Source of the DNA: JBEKYH01 sp049511115
GTDB taxonomy: Bacteria > Planctomycetota > Phycisphaerae > Tepidisphaerales > Tepidisphaeraceae
Assembly (NCBI GenBank): GCA_049511115.1
Contig: JBEKYH010000106.1
Coordinates: 1-12,106 of the forward strand
Length of the DNA stretch: 12,106 nucleotides
Direction: 5' to 3'
The number at the start of each line of letters is the position of its first letter. The first letter of the stretch is position 1. Under the pieces are notes generated by a model. It worked only from the letters and a program-made list of their open reading frames with translations. It had not been told where the DNA came from and did no database searches. Position numbers and translations under genes: made by a program. Of the stretch, positions 6,315 to 12,106 are shown in pieces.

Positions 6315-7979
6315 CTACGTGATGGTGGGACCGCCTTTGAACTGCGGCCAGAAGATCGCCGCCAGAAGGCACAAAACGATCGCCGCCAGAACCAGCGGAA
6401 CCGTCGCATCGGCAACCCCCGTGGCTTGTTCATTTGCCACAACGGCCACCTTGCTTTCCCAATCCCCGGCATCGGCCGGGTCAATACTTATTAGTGGGGC
6501 GTTAACCGCCACGGTGTCCGAGCCGCGCCGGTACTGCCCCGGCCAAAGCCCGTTATTGGGGGCAAACCCGGACCCTCGCGTTACAGGGTCGCCTGAATCC
6601 ACGGGCTGCCAATCGGCTCCAAGCTGACCAACCGTCACCCACCGATAACTTGCATCCCCCTCACCGAGCCAATCGAAAACCTTCGTCCAAAAAACCACAA
6701 AACCCGGCGTCGCCGCCCAGTCAGCCGACCGAAAACCAACCCACACCTGTCGAGCCGGTTCATCGCGGACAGCGACCGTCGCGCGTCCGGCGACACTAAC
6801 CAACGTATGAAACCCCGCCGGCGGCGCTTGGGCGAGTTGCGCTCCTGCCATCCCTGTATTGAAGTCAATTCCCTCCGTAATCGGATGCGGCTGCCACTGC
6901 GCCGCGCCGCTCGGCGCAGGCGTGTTGACGACATCATCACTCAGCACCTCCGCCGCAATCTGGCCGACCGGCGCGGGGCTCTCCAATGATGTCACCGTAA
7001 CAATCCTGGCATCCTCCCCCGTCGGTCGGTGCCGGCCATACACCTCGACCATCCGCTCCAATTCCGCCGGCAAAGGAGTCGCCTGCGTCAACTTCGGCCA
7101 CCCCTCGCCGCGAACAGCCCACGCGTGGTCGTCAGCGTCGATATCGCCGCCGGGACCAATCGTCGCCTCAACTACGTCAGCCGCATCCGGCAAATTGACG
7201 AAATAATCGGCCGCCGTCCCCGTGGCAGGCAGCACAATCGAAACCGCGTCCGCCGCCCCCACATGCAGAACAGCCTGCGTCGCCGGCGATTGATTCACGA
7301 CCCGCACCATCGCCTGCGCAACCGGCGCCGCTCGCACCGAAAATCCCGCGATCCCCACATTTTCAATTTTTCCCGTCGGCGCAATTTGAACCAGGCGATC
7401 ATCCGAGATCGCGATCTTCTGATCGCTGAACAACAGGACAACCGCCCGCGAGTTCCCCAGCGCCCCCTTCACCGCGTCCGCGATCGCCGCCCGGGTATCA
7501 ACAGCCGTAGGCCCGATCTGCGAGACGAGGCGCGATAAATCGCCCCGATCAATTGTCTCTCGCTCACCGCTGGGAATGACAATCAGATCGGCCGATCCCG
7601 TTCCGAGAAGTGCCGTCAATCGATCCGATACGGTTGCAACAATTGCTTGAAACCGTCGCCCGTCCCCTTGGCGTGCCGACATCGTCGCCCCGCGATCCAG
7701 AATGACCACCACGGGCCGTGACGTTCCCGTCCCGTACCGTGTGGGACCCGCCGCCGCGACAATCGCCAATAACGCCGCCCCCAGCGCCGCCGCCACCGCC
7801 AATGGCGGCCACTGCCATGATTCCCGCTGGTCCGATAACCCGCTCGACGCCGGCCACAGCGGCAAGAATGGCACCATCACCACGCGCCGCCGCCCAGTCA
7901 GCAGATAAATGACCAACGCCCCCCAGGCCAGGAGCGCAAGTAATGCAATTGGATGTGAAACAGTCAGCGAGGCAAGCAT
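6315..7979 (-). CDS. BatA-type membrane protein with degenerate von Willebrand A-like domain
   Basis: This encodes 554 residues from the ATG at 7979, where a typical BatA N-terminus begins (MLASLTVSHPIALLALLAWG, then GRRR). A GTG at 7997 is an alternative; the frame runs further upstream to 8030, but through repeat sequence. Membrane segments are predicted at about 8-27, 57-77 and 526-545, with the last close to the C-terminus. A vWA-like fold starts near residue 88 (RPVVVILD). Its metal site should read DxSxS but is D95-R-G97-A-T99, so metal binding is probably weakened or lost. A long Ala/Val-rich beta region follows, probably periplasmic. BatA-like proteins of planctomycetes and Bacteroidetes usually sit with MoxR ATPase and DUF58 genes in envelope-stress clusters, none of which is in the window. 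It follows the small exported protein after 83 bp and may share its transcript. Family assignment is good; function is unproven. Confidence 0.82.
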   Translation of the reverse strand: MLASLTVSHPIALLALLAWGALVIYLLTGRRRVVMVPFLPLWPASSGLSDQRESWQWPPLAVAAALGAALLAIVAAAGPTRYGTGTSRPVVVILDRGATMSARQGDGRRFQAIVATVSDRLTALLGTGSADLIVIPSGERETIDRGDLSRLVSQIGPTAVDTRAAIADAVKGALGNSRAVVLLFSDQKIAISDDRLVQIAPTGKIENVGIAGFSVRAAPVAQAMVRVVNQSPATQAVLHVGAADAVSIVLPATGTAADYFVNLPDAADVVEATIGPGGDIDADDHAWAVRGEGWPKLTQATPLPAELERMVEVYGRHRPTGEDARIVTVTSLESPAPVGQIAAEVLSDDVVNTPAPSGAAQWQPHPITEGIDFNTGMAGAQLAQAPPAGFHTLVSVAGRATVAVRDEPARQVWVGFRSADWAATPGFVVFWTKVFDWLGEGDASYRWVTVGQLGADWQPVDSGDPVTRGSGFAPNNGLWPGQYRRGSDTVAVNAPLISIDPADAGDWESKVAVVANEQATGVADATVPLVLAAIVLCLLAAIFWPQFKGGPTIT

Positions 7980-7998
7980 CGAGATTTGCGGATCCACT

Positions 7999-8062
7999 CC
8001 CAAGACCCAAGACCTGAGATCGCCCGGCATTTGTCTGCCTCTCAGTTCTTAGTCCCCAATCC
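7999..8062. repeat. Repeat-rich gap with imperfect hairpin
   Basis: This gap holds a tandem CCAAGAC unit (two copies at 8000-8013). It also has an imperfect inverted repeat in which AAGACCTGAGA (8009-8019) pairs with TCTCAGTTCTT (8040-8050), 10 of 11 positions, around a 20-base loop. The CTCAGTTCTTAGTCC segment resembles the tandem CCTCAGT repeat at 2532-2558. It lies between two codirectional genes, so the hairpin would form within their shared mRNA if they are cotranscribed. Confidence 0.55.
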
Positions 8063-8626
8063 TCATTGGATATTCTCTCCCTTATCCTGCACCACCACGA
8101 ATTTCTCCAGCAGAATGTAATTCCGCGCCCGATATTCCGTTACCGTGCCGGTGACGCGGAATCGCAAATCGTGGCTGGCCTGGTTGGCGGCCGTTTCCAT
8201 CGACATCAGCACGAGGTTGGGCAGAATCACCATCGGGGCATCCATCATGGCCTTGCCGTCGCTCTCAAAAACCAGCTCTTCCTGCGTGCCGTCGGCTGTT
8301 TTCTTCAGCCGCCCCATGCGATCCACGATGTCCGTTCCCTCGCGCAAAATCGCGCCGGTGTCGGTAGTTTCGGTGACGCCGGACGACCCGGAACTAGCCG
8401 CGGCTTGTCCCGCTGTGATGGCCGCCGTCCGGTCAGCGTCGGCGGGCTGAAGCATCTGGTTCAGCACCTGTTCCGGCGTAGGCGACTGCACCGCTGGAAC
8501 GGCCGTGCCCGTTGCCGGAGCCTGATCGGCAGGCTGACCGATTGCGCCCGAATCATCCGGACGCGTCGTCTGGCCGAGAGCGGCCGCGGCGATGAAGAGC
8601 ACTGATAAAAACGCAAACCGTTTCAT
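8063..8626 (-). CDS. Small exported protein of unknown function
   Basis: This encodes 187 residues. The ATG at 8626 is fixed by AAAGGA (8633-8638 on the plus strand) six bases upstream and by an immediate signal peptide, MKRFAFLSVLFIAAAALG, with probable cleavage near residue 18-19. Residues 19-90 are a disordered-looking Pro/Ala/Thr/Ser linker. Residues 91-180 form a compact domain that is probably mostly beta. It opens with LREGTDIVDRMGRL, has a VFESDGKA turn and a MDAPMVILPNLVL segment, and ends with LRFRVTGTVTEYRARNYILLEK. This last part reads like OB-fold or beta-barrel strands, but I cannot name a family. I have the impression of similar C-terminal domains in other planctomycete proteins and cannot verify it. 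It lies 48 bp downstream of the S1 gene and 83 bp before the BatA-like gene, which suggests an operon and an envelope role. Confidence 0.85.
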   Translation of the reverse strand: MKRFAFLSVLFIAAAALGQTTRPDDSGAIGQPADQAPATGTAVPAVQSPTPEQVLNQMLQPADADRTAAITAGQAAASSGSSGVTETTDTGAILREGTDIVDRMGRLKKTADGTQEELVFESDGKAMMDAPMVILPNLVLMSMETAANQASHDLRFRVTGTVTEYRARNYILLEKFVVVQDKGENIQ

Positions 8627-8632
8627 GGTGAA

Positions 8633-8638
8633 TCCTTT
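8633..8638 (-). promoter_or_regulatory. Ribosome-binding site deciding the start of the 187-residue protein
   Basis: AAAGGA on the minus strand is six bases before the ATG at 8626. It selects this start over the upstream in-frame start at 8668, whose 14 extra residues would precede the signal peptide. Confidence 0.7.
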
Positions 8639-8674
8639 GCCGGGGCGCAACCAGAGAGCCCCGGACACTATCGG

Positions 8675-9895
8675 CTAAAAATCCAACCCACCCCGCAAAG
8701 GAGGGCCTTTCTTCTTCTTCGCAGGCGCAGTAGCCGCAGCAACAACCGGCTCTCCCGCGGCAGGCTGTGGCTCTGGCTCCGGAGCCGCCGCCATCACCTG
8801 TTTGTGGCTAAAACTGAGCCGCCGCGCCACCGGATCAATCGAAATAACCATCAGCTTCAGCGTATCCCCTTCTTTCACCAACTCCGACGGATGCCGAAAC
8901 CGCGCGTAACTCATTTCGCTTGCCGGCAGCAAACCCTCGATCCCCTCTTCCACTTCGATAAACGCGCCAAAGTTCTCCACCCGCGTCACGCGCCCCGTGA
9001 GTTGCGTCCCCACGGAGTATCGCTCGGCCGCGGTCGTCCAAGGATCAACCCCGCGCGCCTGCTTGAGGCTCAGGCTGATCTTGCCCGTCTCGCGGTCGAT
9101 CTTGAGGATCTTCACATCCAGCACATCGCCGGCCTTTACGAGTTCACCCGGATTGCGAACCCGCCGAAACGACAGTTCGCTCACATGCAGCAATCCATCC
9201 ACTCCGCCCAAGTCGACGAATGCCCCGTAATCCATCACGCTGCGCACCGTCCCCCGTCGAATCTGTTCAGGGGCCAATTCCGCCAGCAGCTTCTTCTTCT
9301 GCTCCTCGCGCTCGCGCTCCAGTATATTCCGCCGCGACAGAACAATATTCTTCCCCTCGCGCTCCACCTGCGTCACTTCGGCCGTCATGCGCTGGTTGAT
9401 GAATTGCGACAAATCCGGCACATGGAAAATCTCCACCTGCCCCGCCGGCATAAAGGCGCGCATGCCTTTCACTTCCAGTTCCAGGCCCCCTTTGTTCACG
9501 CCGGTGACGACTCCCTCGACGATCTGCCCGACCTCCAGGGTCTCCCAGGTGACGCTTCCCGCCTTGGCTCCGTGGCGGGTGAGGATGAGCAGCCCTTCGC
9601 GCGGGTCGTAGCGTTCGACGACAAATTCCAATTCCGCGCCGACCTCAGGAATCTCCTCGAACTGCGTGAGGGACGCAATCCCCTGGCTCTTGCCGCCAAA
9701 ATCGACGAAAAGATCGTCCTTGCCGACGGAAACCACGCGGCCGAGGCGCGTGCCTTTGGTGGAGGGACCGGATTGCTTATCCTGGCCGTAAAGTTCAGTT
9801 TCGCTCAGACCGCTCAGGGCGGCGTCAAGCTGATCATCCAGCGAATCCTTGGCGGCTGGACGGAACTTGGATTTATATTGTTCACTCTCGTTCAT
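8675..9895 (-). CDS. S1-domain RNA-binding protein (ribosomal protein S1-like)
   Basis: This encodes 406 residues carrying four S1 domains at about 48-109, 122-189, 210-279 and 295-366. The last two are the most canonical, with G-x-V-x-x-x-x-x-F/Y-G-A-F-V/I-x-L/V and GLLHVSE or GLLPASE cores. The N-terminus (1-45) is acidic and polar. Between domains 2 and 3 is a charged helix (EREREEQKKKLLAEL). The C-terminal tail (367-406) is Pro/Ala-rich, then basic (KKKKG), and ends in GGLDF. S1 proteins bind single-stranded mRNA and help it onto the 30S subunit. E. coli S1 has six domains, while four-domain versions occur in several phyla. This may be the main S1 of the organism or a regulatory paralogue. 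The ATG at 9895 has no clear ribosome-binding site. It is the first gene of a likely three-gene minus-strand operon and is divergent from the lipoprotein gene across 65 bp. Confidence 0.9.
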   Translation of the reverse strand: MNESEQYKSKFRPAAKDSLDDQLDAALSGLSETELYGQDKQSGPSTKGTRLGRVVSVGKDDLFVDFGGKSQGIASLTQFEEIPEVGAELEFVVERYDPREGLLILTRHGAKAGSVTWETLEVGQIVEGVVTGVNKGGLELEVKGMRAFMPAGQVEIFHVPDLSQFINQRMTAEVTQVEREGKNIVLSRRNILEREREEQKKKLLAELAPEQIRRGTVRSVMDYGAFVDLGGVDGLLHVSELSFRRVRNPGELVKAGDVLDVKILKIDRETGKISLSLKQARGVDPWTTAAERYSVGTQLTGRVTRVENFGAFIEVEEGIEGLLPASEMSYARFRHPSELVKEGDTLKLMVISIDPVARRLSFSHKQVMAAAPEPEPQPAAGEPVVAAATAPAKKKKGPPLRGGLDF

Positions 9896-9960
9896 TGCCG
9901 GAATCGTAAACCAAGGCGGCCCGACTTGTAAGGCCAGCGACGGGCAATAGGCTGATACGC

Positions 9961-10431
9961 ATGAGGACGATCATCTGCTTAACACTTGCCATCACCCTCG
10001 CCGGCTGCGCCAGCGGCGGCATCAGCATTGTCGATGTGACCAACGACGCCCGCTTTCAAGGCGGCTACCGCGCCGGGCAAACCTGGCGATTAAAAACCGA
10101 CGCCTATCTCGTCCAGTGGGGCGACGGCGGCCTCGAACTCTGGACGCCACCCGAAGCCGCCGGGCATCCCGAGGCGATTCATGTTCCCGCCGGTTCGACC
10201 TTGCATATCGACCGCCTGGGCTATCTATACAACCCCGAACATCCCCCGATCGCCGGCGGGACAACCGAAATGATCTGGGGGTATGGCACGTTGGCCTCCA
10301 CCGACGGGCGGACTTGGCAAGTCACGGTTCTCCCCGCCGTCAATGGCGGTAAGCCCGTGCCGGGAACAAGCCTGGTGGTCTATCCGGCCGACGAAAGATT
10401 GCTGGAAGAGATCGCGCCGATGCCGAAGTAG
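9961..10431 (+). CDS. Small lipoprotein of unknown function
   Basis: This encodes 156 residues with a clear type II signal peptide: MRTIICLTLAITLAGC, lipobox L13-A-G-C16, so C16 is the lipidated residue. After it, ASGGIS avoids Asp at +2, which fits anchoring to the outer membrane by the usual rule. The mature part is soluble, rich in Gly, Trp and Tyr, and probably mostly beta. Features include FQGGYRAGQTWRLKTDAYLV, IHVPAGSTLHIDRLGYL and a WGYGTL turn. I do not recognise the family; the GGYRAGQ-x-W/Y-RLK phrase is shared with small lipoproteins I recall from planctomycete-like genomes, which is only an impression. The ATG at 9961 has no strong ribosome-binding site but is supported by the signal peptide. 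It is divergent from S1 and separated from rhaA by 248 bp holding a palindromic repeat, so it is probably transcribed alone. Confidence 0.85.
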   Translation: MRTIICLTLAITLAGCASGGISIVDVTNDARFQGGYRAGQTWRLKTDAYLVQWGDGGLELWTPPEAAGHPEAIHVPAGSTLHIDRLGYLYNPEHPPIAGGTTEMIWGYGTLASTDGRTWQVTVLPAVNGGKPVPGTSLVVYPADERLLEEIAPMPK

Positions 10432-10464
10432 GGTCCGCATTAAGGACCGCATTTAAAGGAATTC

Positions 10465-10520
10465 GTAGGTCGGGCTTCAGCCCGACACTGGCGCACAGGC
10501 GGGCTGAAGCCGCGCCCTAC
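10465..10520. repeat. GTAGG...CCTAC palindromic intergenic repeat
   Basis: The left arm (10465-10486, GTAGGTCGGGCTTCAGCCCG...) and right arm (10498-10520, ...GGGCTGAAGCCGCGCCCTAC) are reverse complements apart from a one-base shift and a few changes. The left arm also contains its own palindrome, CGGGCTTCAGCCCG. It lies 33 bp past the lipoprotein stop. It looks like a REP or MITE-type dispersed element and could also act as a transcript-end stem. Confidence 0.75.
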
Positions 10521-10679
10521 AATCGGTCATCGCTGCCCGTGTCATTGCCCCCGTTTACACCCAACCCCCAAATCGTTAGCATCCGACCCAACATTATTCG
10601 CTGCATGACCGGATCAAAAATGCCCTCGTAAACGGCTTTTTCCGGCCAATTCAGGTCACAACCGTCAGGCGGAGTCCCG

Positions 10680-11951
10680 ATGCCCAAATCCAGTCAACAA
10701 ACAGATCAAGCCTTCTCCCTCGCCAAGGCTCGCTACGCCGAACTTGGCGTCGATGTCGAGGCCGCCATGAAGCGGCTTTCCACCGTCGCCATCTCCCTCC
10801 ACTGCTGGCAGGGCGATGATGTCGGCGGCTTCGAAAACGCCGGCCAGGAACTCGGCGGCGGCCTTGCCGTCACCGGCAACTATCCCGGCAAAGCCCGCAC
10901 GGCCGACCAGCTTCGGGCGGATATCGATAAAGTTCTCTCCCTTCTGCCCGGCAAACACCGCCTGAATCTTCACGCCTGCTACGCCGAAACCAACGGCAAG
11001 AAGATAGACCGCAACGAAATGGGCCCAGAGCATTTCAAAAACTGGCTCGGCTGGGCCAAGGACCGCGGCATCGGCCTGGATTTCAATCCAACCTTTTTCG
11101 CTCACCCCAAAGCTTTCGACGGCTGGACCCTCGCCCACCGTGACAACGGCATCCGAAAATTCTGGATCGAGCACGGCATCGCCTGCCGCAAAATCGGCGC
11201 GTCATTTGGCAAAGCCCTTGGCACGCCAACAGTGACCAACGTCTGGATCCCCGACGGGATGAAAGATTCCCCGGCTGATAGGCTCGGTCCGCGCCAGCGG
11301 CTCACCAAATCGCTCGATGAAATCTTCAAGGAAAAGATCGATCCGAAGATTCACCTCGACGCGGTGGAACCGAAACTCTTCGGCATCGGTTCGGAGAGCT
11401 ACGTCGTCGGCTCCCACGAGTTTTATCTCGGCTACGCCGCCAGCCACGGGATTGTGATGTGCCTCGATGCCGGCCACTACCACCCAACGGAGGGCATCGC
11501 CGACAAGATCAGTTCCGTGTTGTTGTATGTGAAGGAATTGTTATTGCACGTGAGCCGCGGCGTGCGCTGGGACAGCGATCATGTGGTGATTCTGTCGGAC
11601 GAGTTGCGCGCCATTGGCGAGGAGTTGGTGCGGAACGATCTGCTCTCGCGCACGCACATCGGCCTGGATTATTTCGACGCCAGCATCAACCGCGTGGCGG
11701 CATGGGTCATTGGCGCTCGCTGCATGTTGAAATCGCTTTTGATCGCCATGCTCGAACCGACGGCAAAGCTTCGCCAGTTTGAAGCCGACGGCGATCACAC
11801 GTCGCGCCTGGCCCTGATGGAGGAATGCAAGACCCTTCCCGCCGGCGCGGTGTGGGATTATTACTGCCGCAAATCCGAGGTCCCCGTCGCCGAGGCGTGG
11901 CTCGCGGATGTGAAGGAATATGAGGCGAAGGTGCTGTCCAAGCGGGCGTGA
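10680..11951 (+). CDS. rhaA: L-rhamnose isomerase (EC 5.3.1.14)
   Basis: This encodes 423 residues, complete and close to the 419 of E. coli RhaA. It interconverts L-rhamnose and L-rhamnulose in the cytoplasm, the first step of the phosphorylated rhamnose (and rhamnose-rich polysaccharide) breakdown route. The ATG at 10680 has GGAG at 10671-10674, five bases upstream. The residues that bind the two Mn ions in E. coli RhaA, as I recall them, are all present at a constant shift of four: E230, D263, H290 and D330 for the structural metal, and H266, D298 and D300 (WDSD) for the catalytic one. Other family signatures are ISLHCWQGDDVGGFE near residue 38, NLHACYAE near 96 and LDFNPTFFAHP near 133. 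No kinase, aldolase, transporter or regulator of the pathway is in the window, and an inverted repeat follows the stop. It may be a single-gene unit. Confidence 0.97.
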   Translation: MPKSSQQTDQAFSLAKARYAELGVDVEAAMKRLSTVAISLHCWQGDDVGGFENAGQELGGGLAVTGNYPGKARTADQLRADIDKVLSLLPGKHRLNLHACYAETNGKKIDRNEMGPEHFKNWLGWAKDRGIGLDFNPTFFAHPKAFDGWTLAHRDNGIRKFWIEHGIACRKIGASFGKALGTPTVTNVWIPDGMKDSPADRLGPRQRLTKSLDEIFKEKIDPKIHLDAVEPKLFGIGSESYVVGSHEFYLGYAASHGIVMCLDAGHYHPTEGIADKISSVLLYVKELLLHVSRGVRWDSDHVVILSDELRAIGEELVRNDLLSRTHIGLDYFDASINRVAAWVIGARCMLKSLLIAMLEPTAKLRQFEADGDHTSRLALMEECKTLPAGAVWDYYCRKSEVPVAEAWLADVKEYEAKVLSKRA

Positions 11952-11963
11952 TCCGCTCCGGTC

Positions 11964-12080
11964 CCCTCTCCATGTACGCAGGGAGAGGGATAGGGTGAGG
12001 GTGGTTCTCGATTTGGCCGAACGATTTGGTGGTCCCGAAAAACCCTCACCCCGAAGCTCTCCCTGAGTACATGGAGAGGG
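11964..12080. repeat. Large inverted repeat after rhaA, possible terminator
   Basis: The outer arms CCCTCTCCATGTAC (11964-11977) and GTACATGGAGAGGG (12067-12080) are perfect reverse complements. Pairing continues inward through GCAGGGAGAG / CTCTCCCTGA and GGGTGAGGGT / ACCCTCACCC with a few mismatches, giving arms of roughly 35 bp around a 40-bp spacer. Each arm can also fold alone, for example CCCTCTCC with GGAGAGGG at 11964-11989. It begins 13 bp past the rhaA stop. It is probably a dispersed repeat that doubles as a 3' stem. The last 26 bases of the window hold nothing recognisable. Confidence 0.8.
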
Positions 12081-12106
12081 AAAAACTCGCGTTGGCGTCC
12101 TTCGTG

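Noticed and set aside
6163..6372. 69-residue minus-strand frame across the fic upstream gap
   Set aside because: It overlaps the BatA-like gene end and the palindrome, has no domain signal and no ribosome-binding site.
8804..9931. 375-residue plus-strand open frame opposite the S1 gene
   Set aside because: His/Arg/Leu-rich composition is typical of an antisense shadow; the minus strand encodes clear S1 domains.

Overview
The window looks like a GC-rich chromosomal segment of a planctomycete, possibly from the Phycisphaerae side. This rests on protein style rather than a marker gene: an exported HEAT-repeat protein with a W-x-x-W-W segment after its first repeat block, a long TPR protein, a BatA-type membrane protein with a von Willebrand-like domain, a four-domain S1 protein ending in GGLDF, and palindromic repeats in many intergenic gaps. 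No tRNA, rRNA, CRISPR array, transposase or phage gene is visible. Ribosome-binding sites are present for some genes and absent for others.

Left part (1-4150): a secreted HEAT-repeat protein on the minus strand is followed, after a 395-bp divergent gap, by a plus-strand protein made of twelve gapless TPR repeats. The TPR gene converges on a minus-strand PhnP-like metallo-beta-lactamase-fold hydrolase. Between these two lies a strong inverted repeat. The outer part of one arm recurs at the very start of the window, just past the HEAT gene stop.

Middle part (4150-9900): five genes run on the minus strand. In transcription order they are a four-domain S1 RNA-binding protein, a small exported protein of unknown function, a BatA-like membrane protein, a class II Fic enzyme with a C-terminal winged helix, and the PhnP-like hydrolase. 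The first three are close enough (48 and 83 bp gaps) to be one transcript. The fic gene is visibly less GC-rich than its neighbours and has a 29-bp near-perfect palindrome upstream, so it may have been acquired separately.

Right part (9900-12106): a small lipoprotein is divergent from the S1 gene. It is followed by a GTAGG-type palindromic repeat and then a complete L-rhamnose isomerase gene with all expected metal and catalytic residues. A large inverted repeat follows the isomerase stop. No other rhamnose catabolism gene is in view.

The genes do not form one obvious pathway. The most notable non-coding signal is the variety of repeat elements, of at least four sequence types, placed at gene ends and in gaps. 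I found no convincing new multi-gene system. The best candidates for a closer look are the small unknown exported protein in the S1 cluster, the fic palindrome and the repeat families.
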